Below, in pieces: positions 6,987 to 14,981 of a stretch of 34,550 bases of DNA. The translations under genes and the position numbers were made by a program. The stretch is taken from assembly GCA_016125185.1 (NCBI GenBank), contig WGMG01000003.1:1-34550 (forward strand). Direction: 5' to 3'. The DNA comes from Armatimonadota bacterium (lineage in GTDB: Bacteria; Armatimonadota; Fimbriimonadia; Fimbriimonadales; Fimbriimonadaceae). Below the pieces are notes generated by a model. The model saw only the letters and a list, made by a program, of their open reading frames with translations. It ran no database searches and was not told the DNA's origin. Numbering within the stretch: position 1 is the first letter of the stretch; the number at the start of each line of letters is the position of its first letter.

Positions 6987-8792
6987 CTACTTCAGCGCTT
7001 CGAGTTCTTCGACCGCCCACCGGCTGAGCGCCACCAGGCTCATCGGCTGCATCTTGGGCACGGAAATTTTGCCCGCCGGCTCAAAGCTGGCCTTGATGAA
7101 GCCCATCTCGGCTGGTCCGCGCGGATACCCGGATGCCTCGCGAATCAACCGGTTCAGGTACGCGATCTGCGCCGCCGGTTCGAACGCTTTCTGGTCGGCC
7201 AGGGCCGCCACGCCGAAGTCCACCGAGATCATGTTGAACCGCCGCATCCGCTCCCGCGTCGTCTGCACGATGCCATCGATGATGAAGTCGATCCCTCTCC
7301 GGTCGCCTGTCTTCAGCAGGGCCAGCCCGTACCCGGCCGACACGTAAATCTGATACACCTTCGCGCTGTGCTCGGCGTACCGAAAAGCCAGTTCGCCGTG
7401 ATGCCGCGCACTCTCCCATCGGCACCGCAAAACTTCCATGGTACACAGGTTCCCGTGGAAGCTGGCTAACCGCGAGTCCCGGTTTGGCTCATTGTTCTTC
7501 GTTTCCAGGTCGATCGCCTCCAGAAACATCGCGTGCGCCACCTCGAAGTTCCCCAGATGATAGTCCAGCACCGCCAGCCGGTTCAAAACCCGAGGCAGTT
7601 CGGCATCGACTTTGTACTTTCGGCAGAGGTCCACCGCCTCGTTCAACAGCCGCCGCGCTTCGTCGTAGTTCTTGGTCTCGAAGTGCAGAAAGCCGAGCAC
7701 GCTCAGCACCCGAATGTACCGCTCGTCCGACTCCGGTAGGACGTCCAAAACTCGCTTTGCCGCCCACTGCCCAACGTGGAAATCCGACGCGTACGTCGCC
7801 AAGAAGCAAGCGTTCGTGGCGATCAAAATCTCGTCGTCCGACTTCACTTCCGAGTGCTCCAGCGCGACCGTCAGGATCGAGAGCAGAGTCTTGGCGTGGG
7901 CCCAGTTGTCGATGTTGCTCGACTCCTTCGCCAGCAAGGCCATCGCCTCTGGGCTGTTCGAACGGATGTTCGACTCCACCATCCGCGCCAGCAACGCCAA
8001 TTCGTTTTTCGTCTCAAAAAGCTCCGGCGCGGGCACCTGCTCGATCTGCCCTTGCTGCACCCGCTGGATCAGGCGACGAACCGGTTTGGGAATCTCCGTT
8101 TGCGGCGGCAGGTCGGAAAGAAGCTGTTCCACCAGCTTGCTGGCGTTGTAGCCGCTCCCCGTCCGCGACTGCAATCGAATCGTCTTCTGAAGCAGCTCGT
8201 AGTCGAGCGGCGACCGCACGATCAGCGTGTTCAGTACGCCTAGGCACTCCTCGATCTTCCCGACCGACTCCAGCGCATCCGCCAGCCGAAGCCCCAACTC
8301 GTGCGACCGAATCGCGAAGTTCTTGCGCTCCTCCACCACCCAGTCGTTGTCCCACCCGTCCAATAGCGTATGGTCGAGGATCTGCCACTCCGCCCATAAC
8401 TTTTCGACGGACTCGGTGAGGTGCGGAGCGAAGGCGTACTGCCGGTGCAGCGCCTCGGCTCGGTCCAGGTCACTCTCCACCAGTTGGCGGTTGATGGCCA
8501 GATTTTCCGAGTACTTCAGCAAAACGTCGTGCGGACTCAGGGACTCTCGCACCCGTTGGGTCGCCTTGCGCAGGTTCGTCCGCGCCACCTTCTGGTCGGT
8601 ACCGGGCCAAATCGTCTCCGCTAGCTCCTCGCGCGGCACCCACCGATTGCGATGGATCGCCAGATACGCCACCACTTCCGCCGCCGAACGCGCGGCGAAA
8701 GAAACAGGGCTCTCGGATGCGCACGAAAACTCACCCATCAATTGAAGATGGATTCGCGCGTCTTGAACCCCTTGGAGAGAGAGCGGTACCAC
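6987..8792 (-). CDS. Transcriptional regulator: winged helix + BTAD + TPR
   Basis: A 601-aa cytosolic regulator. Residues about 12-90 form an OmpR-type winged helix (IHLQLMGEF..., VPREELAETIWPGTDQKVARTNLRKATQRVRESL). Residues about 100-250 match a bacterial transcriptional activator domain (ESDLDRAEALHRQ, DGWDNDWVVEERKNF, RSPLDYELL), as in SARP regulators. The remainder is TPR-like helical repeats (for example GFLHFETKNYDEARRLLNEAVDL and AVLDYHLGNFEVAHAMFLEAIDL). No receiver or NTPase domain is seen, so the signal probably binds the TPR part. It starts with GTG 8792. Its stop lies 1 nt after the convergent hydrolase stop. The target genes are unknown. Confidence 0.85.
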   Translation of the reverse strand: MVPLSLQGVQDARIHLQLMGEFSCASESPVSFAARSAAEVVAYLAIHRNRWVPREELAETIWPGTDQKVARTNLRKATQRVRESLSPHDVLLKYSENLAINRQLVESDLDRAEALHRQYAFAPHLTESVEKLWAEWQILDHTLLDGWDNDWVVEERKNFAIRSHELGLRLADALESVGKIEECLGVLNTLIVRSPLDYELLQKTIRLQSRTGSGYNASKLVEQLLSDLPPQTEIPKPVRRLIQRVQQGQIEQVPAPELFETKNELALLARMVESNIRSNSPEAMALLAKESSNIDNWAHAKTLLSILTVALEHSEVKSDDEILIATNACFLATYASDFHVGQWAAKRVLDVLPESDERYIRVLSVLGFLHFETKNYDEARRLLNEAVDLCRKYKVDAELPRVLNRLAVLDYHLGNFEVAHAMFLEAIDLETKNNEPNRDSRLASFHGNLCTMEVLRCRWESARHHGELAFRYAEHSAKVYQIYVSAGYGLALLKTGDRRGIDFIIDGIVQTTRERMRRFNMISVDFGVAALADQKAFEPAAQIAYLNRLIREASGYPRGPAEMGFIKASFEPAGKISVPKMQPMSLVALSRWAVEELEALK

Positions 8793-8916
8793 TGGCAGTC
8801 AGTCCGTTTATGGCACAAAGCGGTCCAATTAGGCCCGCAAAACGAAGATCGTTAACCTCATTCTTACCCCATTCTATGGTTGCTCACCCCGATTTAGGGA
8901 TAATGGGACTCAGGAT

Positions 8917-9495
8917 ATGACGACGACGCGACTAGAGGCGTTTACCGATGCGGTCATCGCGATCATTCTCACCATCATGGTGCTCGAAATCCACGCGCCC
9001 CACACCGCCGACCTCAGGGCCCTCTGTGAGCAGTATCCGACCTTCCTCAGCTACATCCTCAGCTTCATTTTCCTCGGCATCTATTGGAACAACCACCACC
9101 ACATGCTGCACAGCGTCAAGCACGTCTCCGGCGCGGTGCTGTGGGCCAACCTGCACCTGCTGTTTTGGCTGTCGCTGGTGCCGTTCGTCACGTCGTGGAT
9201 GGGCGAAACCCACTTCTCCAACGCCGCCGTATTCGCCTACGGCGTCATCCTGCTCTGCTCGGCTATCGCCTACTTCATCCTCACGCTATGCCTGATCAAG
9301 GCCAACGGCAAAGACTCCGCCGTCGCCGCCGCCCTCGGGAGCGATTTCAAAGGCAAAGTCTCCATTGTCATCTACTCGGTTGGACTCGCCGCCGCGTTCT
9401 GGCAACCGCTGGTCTCGGGTCTGGCTTACGTTTCGGTGGCCCTGATTTGGCTGATACCCGATCGGCGATTCGAGCATCACCACGTTCAAAAGTAG
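8917..9495 (+). CDS. TMEM175/DUF1211-family membrane protein (putative K+ channel)
   Basis: A 192-aa protein with about six hydrophobic helices. The first helix carries RLEAFTDAVIAIILTIMVLEI, the R-x-x-x-F-[ST]-D motif that lines the pore of bacterial TMEM175 potassium channels. NNHHHMLH and the later LFWLSLVPFVTSWMGE also fit the family. It acts in the inner membrane, presumably passing K+. The ATG at 8917 has AGGA 2 nt upstream and a GATAAT box at 8899-8904. Its stop codon abuts the stop of the convergent pnuC gene. Confidence 0.85.
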   Translation: MTTTRLEAFTDAVIAIILTIMVLEIHAPHTADLRALCEQYPTFLSYILSFIFLGIYWNNHHHMLHSVKHVSGAVLWANLHLLFWLSLVPFVTSWMGETHFSNAAVFAYGVILLCSAIAYFILTLCLIKANGKDSAVAAALGSDFKGKVSIVIYSVGLAAAFWQPLVSGLAYVSVALIWLIPDRRFEHHHVQK

Positions 9496-10158
9496 CTACG
9501 CCGCCTGAAGCTGTTCGCGCAGGCTACGGTGCCAGGCCACCCAACCCCAAATCGCCAAAAGGAAGAAGACAAAGTACAAAATCGCCGTGGCGTGTAGACC
9601 GCGCCAGATGTACAGCGGAACGTAGATGCCGTCGATCAGCACCCACAACGCCCAGTTTTCGTAGACTTTGCGGTTCAGCAGAACCTGGGTCACCACCGAG
9701 CCCGACGTCAGCAGGCCGTCCCAGAACGGGGCCGCGTCTTTCGCGCTCACGAGGTACGGGTAGTACGCCGCCGTCCCCAGCCCGATGGCCGCCAGGACCG
9801 GAATCCAGTAGACCGGCTTCAGGCGGTTGACCTTCAGCTTCTCCTCGCGGCCCTTGCCCTTCTGCCAAGACATCCAGCCGTGAATCGATAGCACGAAGTA
9901 CAGAACCTGCAGGTCCCGGTCGGCGAAGAAGCTCGCCTGATGAAAAACGTAGGCGTAGATCGCCACGCACAGCATCCACGTGGGCCACGAAAGAATGTGC
10001 TCGATCGTTTGCAGATAGACCGCCACCGCGCCGATGACGAACGCCCAAACCTCGGGCCACCCCGAGCTATCTGGCCAATGGAGCTTGCAGAACACGCCGA
10101 CGGCCGTACTCACCACGAGCACGAGCGCGAGTTCGACAAACTTGATCGGCCTCTGCAT
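9496..10158 (-). CDS. pnuC: PnuC-family vitamin-precursor transporter
   Basis: A 220-aa inner-membrane protein with about seven hydrophobic segments. The C-terminal ENWALWVLIDGIYVPLYIWRGLHATAILYFVFFLLAIWGW is the PnuC signature, and WPTWMLCVAIYAYVFHQ and YFVLSIHGWMSWQKG match the other conserved tryptophan-rich helices. PnuC proteins move nicotinamide riboside by facilitated diffusion, with relatives carrying thiamine or riboflavin; which applies here cannot be told, and no riboswitch is recognisable in the 150 nt upstream. Its stop (CTA on the + strand) abuts the TAG of the TMEM175 gene, making TAGCTA. Confidence 0.88.
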   Translation of the reverse strand: MQRPIKFVELALVLVVSTAVGVFCKLHWPDSSGWPEVWAFVIGAVAVYLQTIEHILSWPTWMLCVAIYAYVFHQASFFADRDLQVLYFVLSIHGWMSWQKGKGREEKLKVNRLKPVYWIPVLAAIGLGTAAYYPYLVSAKDAAPFWDGLLTSGSVVTQVLLNRKVYENWALWVLIDGIYVPLYIWRGLHATAILYFVFFLLAIWGWVAWHRSLREQLQAA

Positions 10159-10299
10159 TTTCGATTGGGAGAGTACCTAGAAGAGCCTGCCGCACGGCAA
10201 TTGTAAATTTGAAGAGGGAGGTCGGACGATTTGGAGATCCTATAGTTTCACGTCAAGAGGGGCAAACAATGTTCGGAAAAGCTACCGAGTCGCAGGCAC

Positions 10300-10305
10300 T
10301 ATAAT
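10300..10305 (+). promoter_or_regulatory. Consensus -10 box TATAAT, 8 nt before start 10314
   Basis: A perfect TATAAT is followed by GGGAGGAA and the ATG. If transcription starts about 7 nt after the box, the mRNA would begin at or beside the ATG and the purine run would not be transcribed. No TTGACA-like -35 is seen at the usual distance. Confidence 0.55.
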
Positions 10306-10313
10306 GGGAGGAA

Positions 10314-10538
10314 ATGAACCGCCGCACTATCTGCTGGATTCTCTACATCGGGGGCTGTGCCATCGTGTTCGGTTCATACATTCGGGTCGTGTCGGCCGGA
10401 GTGGGTTGGATCGGATGGGTTGTCGGTATGATCGGATGGGCCCTGTGGCCACGAGCACCCAAGGCCCCTCCTCAGCAAGCGCCGCCCGCGAATTTCGACT
10501 ACTCAAAACCGCCCCCTTCCAGCGATGACCAACCTTGA
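10314..10538 (+). CDS. Small membrane protein, unknown
   Basis: A 74-aa protein with two hydrophobic helices (about 6-25 and 29-46) joined by a short turn, then a proline-rich, polar tail (PKAPPQQAPPANFDYSKPPPSSDD). I do not recognise the family. The ATG follows GGGAGGAA and a perfect TATAAT. Its last 14 bases overlap the start of the next gene in another frame, so the two are probably translationally coupled. An overlapping frame from 10304 would need to ignore this start and is less likely. Confidence 0.65.
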   Translation: MNRRTICWILYIGGCAIVFGSYIRVVSAGVGWIGWVVGMIGWALWPRAPKAPPQQAPPANFDYSKPPPSSDDQP

Positions 10539-10926
10539 CCGTTTCCGCCCCTGGTTTTGGGCCGCCACCGCCTACAACGCGGTTTGGGGTGCCATCGCGG
10601 GCTTCTTTCCCAACGCCATATTCGCCTGGCTCGGCCTGCCGCCGCCTCACGAGCCGTGGCTCTTCCAGTGCATTGGCATGATCGTCGGCGTCTACGCCCT
10701 CGGCTACGCGCTCGTCGCCCTCGATCCGGTTCGGTACGGCGTGTTTGCTTGGCTCGGCATCATCGGCAAAGTGCTTGGCCCCATAGGCTTTCTGCTGGGG
10801 GCGCTCCAAGGCCAGATTCCGTGGCGATTCGGCTGGATCAACGTCACCAACGACCTCATCTGGCTCCCGGCGTTCTGCCTCTTCGCCTACCGGCATTATA
10901 AGGCGGGATATTTGTTGAAGGTGTAG
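10525..10926 (+). CDS. Four-helix conserved membrane protein, unknown function
   Basis: A 133-aa inner-membrane protein with about four hydrophobic helices. The pattern AATAYNAVWGAIAGFFPNAIFAWLGLPPP...WLFQCIGMIVGVYALGYALVALDPVRYGVFAWLGIIGKVLGPIGF belongs to a widespread family, to my knowledge uncharacterised, that is sometimes mislabelled 'alkyl hydroperoxide reductase'. No redox cysteines of that enzyme are present. It overlaps the preceding small membrane protein gene by 14 bases and probably shares its promoter. A heptamer tract begins 20 nt after its stop. Confidence 0.75.
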   Translation: MTNLDRFRPWFWAATAYNAVWGAIAGFFPNAIFAWLGLPPPHEPWLFQCIGMIVGVYALGYALVALDPVRYGVFAWLGIIGKVLGPIGFLLGALQGQIPWRFGWINVTNDLIWLPAFCLFAYRHYKAGYLLKV

Positions 10927-10946
10927 TGCCGAGTGCTTGGTACGTG

Positions 10947-11030
10947 GTGCACTGTGCTCTGTGCTCTGTGCTCTGTGCTCTGTGCTCTGTGCTCTCCGCA
11001 CTTAGCACTTAGCACTTAGCACTTAGCACT
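10947..11030. repeat. Period-7 tandem tract (12 units)
   Basis: The longest heptamer tract: GTGCACT, then GTGCTCT six times, a 2-nt slip, GCACTTA four times and GCACTAG. It begins 20 nt after the stop of the + gene and runs into AGCGAAGCGAGCCCT, the 15-mer that ends most tracts. Confidence 0.92.
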
Positions 11031-11082
11031 AGCGAAGCGAGCCCTGTTATCGGCTCTCTACCTTATGGCTTTCGGTTAGTCT

Positions 11083-11306
11083 TCCTCCCCACCGCTTCGC
11101 CATGTCTTGGCTCAGCGACTCCCCCCGGGGAGTAGCGTGGCTAGTAGGCTCGACAGGAGTCGATGCCAAATCGCATTTTTATTGTTAATGCCTGAGTTTT
11201 GGAAGGCTGAATGGTGTCGTGACTCGACCTCGATTTCTGAATAACTACGCTACTCCCTGGGGGGAGTCGTTGAGAGGCACGAAGTGTCTCGAAACGGTGA
11301 GGAGGA
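11083..11306. repeat. Inverted-repeat element, copy 1 (224 bp)
   Basis: Bounded by TCCTCCCCACCG and CGGTGAGGAGGA (one mismatch from a perfect inverted pair). Each arm of about 70 bp pairs imperfectly with the other: CGACTCCCCCCGGGGAGTAG on the left, CTACTCCCTGGGGGGAGTCG on the right. The AT-richer centre has no long open frame and no transposase. The element lacks the 41-nt hairpin insertion seen in some right-arm copies. Confidence 0.85.
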
Positions 11307-11373
11307 TTGATAGATGAGTAATCCTGCTCCAGACTCTGCCATCACGTAGTGTATCCGGCAACACCCACCGTCC

Positions 11374-11720
11374 AGGAACGACCTCGGAGAGGTCGCAGAC
11401 CTTAGCCCGGGGTGCTTGCACCCCGGGATTTATCCGAAAACAGTCAAAGTCCAAGGAGTCCCGAGAATCGGGACGACCCGGGCGAAGCCCTTCTTGGCGG
11501 GCGATCCCGATTCCGCTTTGCTCCATTTCCCTCTCTTCGCTCGGCGGGAACTTCGTGACGCCCACCCTCCAACGAGGCGAGACAAGTCTCGCTAGTGAAA
11601 GCGCGGACAAGTCCGCGCACTCCAAATCGGCCGACCTCCCTCGCCCTAGCGACGGCGAGCCCTGCTCTCTGCTTTCTGCCTTCTGCCTTCTGCACTCTGC
11701 ACTAGCGAAGCACGCCCTGA
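11374..11720. repeat. Hairpin cassette, complete copy
   Basis: Ordered modules: M1 GACCTC-GGA-GAGGTC, M2 (10-bp stem, TT loop), M3 GTCCCGA-GAA-TCGGGAC, M4 (degenerate here), M5 GCGAGAC-AA-GTCTCGC, M6 GCGCGGAC-AA-GTCCGCGC, the heptamer tract and a GCGAAGCACGCCCT tail. The same order recurs at 12801, 20563 and 24965. Confidence 0.85.
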
Positions 11721-11726
11721 CCAAAT

Positions 11727-12278
11727 TCACCCCGCCGACTCAAACGCCGTCTTGATCCACCCAAACAACTCGTCGTCGACCTCGCCTGCGTCGGAAACCT
11801 TCACCTTGTACTGGCACATGCCGCCCGCCGGTTGTTCGACCAAACGCTCCGTCCCCGGAACGCCTTTCATGTTCAATCCGACCTCCACTCGCGTATTCGT
11901 CGCCGGACCGATCATCGCAAACTGCTTCTTGCGCCGCAACGCCACGTACCCCTTCTTCGGATGCACCTCGAACTCGCCGAACCCGTCGATCGTCGCCATC
12001 AGCTTCTCGTGGATCGGCCGCAATGCCGCCTTTGCACCCGTGTAGATGTCATCCAAAACGTCCCCCGCCGCCGGAGTCTCGTCCTTCTTCAGGAAATGCA
12101 GAGCCAGCGCATTGGCATCGCCGTGCCCTAACCCAAACTCGGTCTTGGCAAAATCCCGAAGCTGGCCGTGCTTCTCCAAGCCCGTCTTGCTCAGGGCATC
12201 AAAAAGCTCCGCTAAAGACTTTCCCGTCTTTTTTTGAATGTTGTCGAGCTGTTTCTGAATCGCGGCGTTGAGGTCCAT
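11727..12278 (-). CDS. DUF4287/DUF5655 domain protein
   Basis: A 183-aa cytosolic protein. Residues 1-60 (MDLNAAIQKQLDNIQKKTGKSLAELFDAL...LEKHGQLRDFAKTEFGLGHGDANALAL) match the small helical DUF4287. Residues about 75-183 (DIYTGAKAALRPIHEKLMATIDGFGEFEVHPKKGYVALRRKKQFAMIGP...) match DUF5655, which in other proteins folds like a nucleic-acid-associated or YdhG-type module. No function is established and no catalytic residues are evident. The start at 12278 is favoured by TATACT 8 nt upstream. Repeat blocks flank it on both sides. Confidence 0.88.
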   Translation of the reverse strand: MDLNAAIQKQLDNIQKKTGKSLAELFDALSKTGLEKHGQLRDFAKTEFGLGHGDANALALHFLKKDETPAAGDVLDDIYTGAKAALRPIHEKLMATIDGFGEFEVHPKKGYVALRRKKQFAMIGPATNTRVEVGLNMKGVPGTERLVEQPAGGMCQYKVKVSDAGEVDDELFGWIKTAFESAG

Positions 12279-12286
12279 TTCGCACT

Positions 12287-12292
12287 AGTATA
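12287..12292 (-). promoter_or_regulatory. -10-like box TATACT, 8 nt before start 12278
   Basis: Read on the - strand, TATACT is followed by AGTGCGAA and ATG, with no Shine-Dalgarno sequence. This is a leaderless-type arrangement. Confidence 0.52.
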
Positions 12293-12707
12293 GCGGAACC
12301 CCGTCGCCACCGCTATTCAGGCATTTCTCCATCAGAGCTCAGCAGAAAGACGGGTGAAAGGAACGCGCGCCCTGTTTCTGCTCTCTGCTCTCTGCGTTCT
12401 GGCTAAAGGAGTCTGTCGCCAATCCGCCGTTCCCGATGTCGCTTGGCTCCACCAAGTAAAGACGTCTGCTTGCCTGCAGGCCGAGGGACGAGGACGAAGG
12501 AGGGCGAAGCTGGGATTTACCATTGTTGGTAGGTATGCACTCGCCGGCTCCCCGTGGAGCAGCGTGGTTAGTCGGCTCGTCCGAAGCTTTTTCATCTATC
12601 CCCCGGTTCAATCCTCATTCCTCGGATTTCACCGGCCCCTTCCTCAAGGGGCATCTTGGGCAGTTCGCGCGACTTCGAATTGCGAATAACTACGCTTCTT
12701 TCCGGGG

Positions 12708-12748
12708 AGGGTCTGAAATGAATCCTGCCACAAAGGCAGGATTCATGC
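12708..12748. repeat. 41-nt hairpin insertion, copy 1
   Basis: A perfect 12-bp stem (ATGAATCCTGCC at 12718-12729, complement at 12735-12746) with a 5-nt loop ACAAA, located in the right arm of a degraded inverted-repeat element. Copies of the same length occur at 20336-20376 and 24374-24414, while 11083-11306 has the empty site. Confidence 0.75.
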
Positions 12749-12800
12749 GGAAGCTGAGCCCTGGACCTCCGCACGCAGCGACACCTATTCTCCTAGAAAC

Positions 12801-13131
12801 GACCTCGGAGAGGTCGCAGACCTTAGCCGGGCGGTCGGAGCGACCGAAGGAAGCGTAGACCCCCGGAACAGCCAGTTGGCGCCAGAGTCCGAGGAGTCCC
12901 GAGAATCGGGACGACCCGGGCGAAGCCCCTCCTTTGGCTCGCCTGCTTGGCGGGCGAGACGCCCACCCTCCCAACCGCGCGAGACAAGTCTCGCGGACCA
13001 AAGCGCGGACAAGTCTACGCACTCCAAATCGCCTGACCTCCCTTGCCCTAGCGATGCGAGCCCTTGCGAAGCACGCCCTTGCGAAGCACGCCCTCCGCAC
13101 TCTGCACGCAGCACTCAGCACTCCGCACTAG
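12801..13131. repeat. Hairpin cassette with variant M2
   Basis: M1 (12801-12815), then a variant where M2 is replaced by a GGTCGGAGCGACC-centred stretch ending in ACCCCCGG, M3 (12896-12912), M4 GGGCG-AGA-CGCCC (12952-12964), M5 (12979-12994), imperfect M6 (13003-13020), 15-mers and heptamers. The same variant M2 is found after M1 at 25865. Confidence 0.8.
13050..13094. repeat. Three tandem 15-mers
   Basis: AGCGATGCGAGCCCT, TGCGAAGCACGCCCT and again TGCGAAGCACGCCCT in direct succession. Single copies of this 15-mer border heptamer tracts elsewhere (11026, 11704 and 25273, for example), so here the tail of the cassette has been amplified. Confidence 0.85.
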
Positions 13132-13173
13132 CGTCAGCGTGCCCTAGCCGGGCGGTAAACTATCAGCTTCTCA

Positions 13174-14265
13174 ATGCTACGCGCCGGAAATGTAGGTCTG
13201 CCCAACGTCGGAAAATCGACGCTCTTCAACGCCGTTGTGGCAAATGCGCAAGCGCAGGCCGCCAACTTCCCCTTCTGCACCATCGAGCCGAACGTCGGCA
13301 TCGTCAGTGTGCCGGACTCCCGCTTGGAAGTCCTCGCCAAGATCAGCGGTTCGGAAAACATCCTCCCCGCCCGCGTCGAATTCGTCGACATCGCCGGTCT
13401 GGTCAAGGGCGCGAGCAAGGGTGAAGGGCTCGGCAACCAGTTCCTCGCCAATATCCGCGAGGTCGACGCCATCGTCCACGTGGTCCGATGCTTCGAAAAC
13501 GACGACATTATCCACGTCGCCGGTTCCGTCGATCCCCTCCGCGATATCGAAATCATCAACATCGAGCTGACCTTGTCCGACATGGCCCAGGTCGAGCGGC
13601 GCATCGAGCGCGCTCGCAAGGACGCCAAGACCAGCAAGACCGCCGTTCACGAGGTCTCCGCGCTGGAAAAGATTCAGCCCGTCCTCGAAGCTGGCGGCTC
13701 GGCCCGCTCGGTCAAACTCACCGAGGATGAAGCCGCCGCCGTCAAACCGCTCGGACTCCTCACCGGCAAACCGGTCATCTACGCCGCCAACGTCAGCGAA
13801 GCCGACCTCGCCACCGGCAACAAATGGGTTGACCAGATCCGCGAGTTCGCCGCCAAAGAAGGTTCGCAAGTCATCGTCATTTCTGCTCAGGTCGAGTCGG
13901 AACTGGTCGAACTCGACGAAGCCGACCGCGACGAATTCCTCAAGGCGCTTGGAGTCGAAGAAGGCGGCCTGAAGTCGCTCATCCGCGCCACCTACGACCT
14001 CCTTGGCCTGCAAACCTACTTCACCACCGGCCCGAAAGAAACCCGCGCCTGGACCATCACCAAGGGCATGACCGCCCCGCAGGCGGCAGGCGTCATCCAC
14101 ACGGATTTCGAGCGCGGCTTCATCCGCGCCCAAACGGTCGCCTACAAGGACCTCGTCGAGTGTGGCTCGGAAAAGGCCGCCAAAGAAAAGGGACTGGTCC
14201 GAAGCGAGGGTAAGGAGTACGTCGTCCAAGAGGGCGACGTGATGCTGTTCCTCTTTAACGTCTAA
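13174..14265 (+). CDS. ychF: Redox-regulated ATPase/GTPase YchF
   Basis: A universally conserved Obg-family P-loop NTPase, 363 aa (family length). Walker A is GLPNVGKS (8-15) and switch/Walker B is DIAGLV (72-77). The G4 position reads NVSE (206-209) instead of NKxD, the change linked with ATP preference in YchF. A coiled-coil arm lies at about 130-160 and a TGS domain at about 278-363, ending FLFNV. It binds ribosomes and acts in translation and oxidative-stress response. The start directly follows a repeat cassette; TAAACT at 13156-13161 lies 12 nt upstream. Its last 11 bases overlap the convergent carbonic anhydrase gene. Confidence 0.97.
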   Translation: MLRAGNVGLPNVGKSTLFNAVVANAQAQAANFPFCTIEPNVGIVSVPDSRLEVLAKISGSENILPARVEFVDIAGLVKGASKGEGLGNQFLANIREVDAIVHVVRCFENDDIIHVAGSVDPLRDIEIINIELTLSDMAQVERRIERARKDAKTSKTAVHEVSALEKIQPVLEAGGSARSVKLTEDEAAAVKPLGLLTGKPVIYAANVSEADLATGNKWVDQIREFAAKEGSQVIVISAQVESELVELDEADRDEFLKALGVEEGGLKSLIRATYDLLGLQTYFTTGPKETRAWTITKGMTAPQAAGVIHTDFERGFIRAQTVAYKDLVECGSEKAAKEKGLVRSEGKEYVVQEGDVMLFLFNV

Positions 14266-14905
14266 GCGTGCCCGGCTCGAAATCGTAGCGGTAAATCGGC
14301 TCCAGCACGTCCGGCGTCTTGATCGTCACGAGCTCGTCGATAATGCCCGTGCCGAGGTCGTACACCCAGCCGTGCAGGACCGGGAACCCGTTCTCGGCCC
14401 AGCTTTTCTGCACGATGCTCGTCTCCGCCAAATTCGTCACCTGCTCGATCGTGTTCCACTCGACCAGGCGGCGGAACCTCGCCTCTTCGTCCTCGATCGC
14501 GTCGAGTTCGGCCCGGTGGATTCGATACACGTCCTTGATATGCCGGAGCCATTTGTTGATGAGCCCGAGGTTGCGGTTCGTCAGCGCATTCATCACGCCT
14601 CCGCACCCGTAGTGCCCGCACACGATGACGTGTTTCACCTTCAGTACTTCCACCGCGTACTGAAGCACGCTCAGCATGTTGAAGTCGGTATGGATCACTT
14701 GGTTGGCGATATTGCGATGCACGAACAACTCGCCCGGCATCGTGCCGGTGATCTCCTCGGCCGGAACCCGGCTGTCGGCGCACCCGATCCAAAGGTATTC
14801 GGGCTGTTGCCCATCAACGAGTCGCTGGAAGAAATCGGGGTCCGCCCCGAGCTTTTCCGCCACCCACACCTTATTCGCTTCCAAAAGCCTCAAGTGGCTA
14901 TCCAT
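14255..14905 (-). CDS. can: Beta-class carbonic anhydrase
   Basis: A zinc enzyme that interconverts CO2 and bicarbonate in the cytoplasm, 216 aa as in the Can/CynT group. Zinc ligands C42, H98 and C101 are visible in GCADSRVP and HYGCGG, with the catalytic dyad D44-R46 in [44 protein letters not shown] and the C-terminal [11 protein letters not shown] are canonical. Bicarbonate from this enzyme could feed the acetyl-CoA carboxylase implied by accB at 23.3 kb. The ychF and can 3' ends overlap by 11 bp; the pruA start is 71-77 bp away in the divergent direction. Confidence 0.96.
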   Translation of the reverse strand: MDSHLRLLEANKVWVAEKLGADPDFFQRLVDGQQPEYLWIGCADSRVPAEEITGTMPGELFVHRNIANQVIHTDFNMLSVLQYAVEVLKVKHVIVCGHYGCGGVMNALTNRNLGLINKWLRHIKDVYRIHRAELDAIEDEEARFRRLVEWNTIEQVTNLAETSIVQKSWAENGFPVLHGWVYDLGTGIIDELVTIKTPDVLEPIYRYDFEPGTLRR

Positions 14906-14968
14906 TGGTTCGGGTCACCCTCATCATGTCCACACTTCAGACTACCGTATCCGGGCCACCTCGACCGG

Positions 14969-14974
14969 TAAACT
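14969..14974 (+). promoter_or_regulatory. -10-like box TAAACT, 7 nt before start 14982
   Basis: The 7-nt gap to ATG 14982 matches the spacing of the other boxes, while ATG 14976 is only 1 nt away. The box therefore helps choose 14982 as the start of the P5C dehydrogenase. Confidence 0.5.
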
Positions 14975-14981
14975 GATGGGC

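Larger units (their letters stand above)
10927..11726. repeat. Intergenic repeat block 2 (convergent genes)
   Basis: 800 bp without a gene. In order: heptamer tract (10947-11030), inverted-repeat element (11083-11306), hairpin cassette M1 (11380-11394), M2 (11406-11427), M3 (11458-11474), degraded M4, M5 (11577-11592), M6 (11601-11618), heptamer tract (11664-11703), ending 23 nt before the stop of the next (-) gene. Confidence 0.85.
12279..13173. repeat. Intergenic repeat block 3 (divergent genes)
   Basis: 895 bp without a credible gene. It holds the DUF4287 promoter (12287-12292), a heptamer tract (12380-12400), a degraded inverted-repeat element (about 12534-12760) whose right arm carries the 41-nt hairpin insertion (12708-12748), a hairpin cassette (12801-13020), three tandem 15-mers (13050-13094) and a heptamer tract (13097-13131). 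The ychF start follows at 13174. Confidence 0.8.

Noticed and set aside
10159-10299. NAD- or thiamine-related riboswitch upstream of pnuC
   Set aside because: I could not find the conserved core of any known class in this stretch.
10947-11030. Tandem repeats as a possible CRISPR array
   Set aside because: Units are 7 nt with no spacers, and no cas gene is present.
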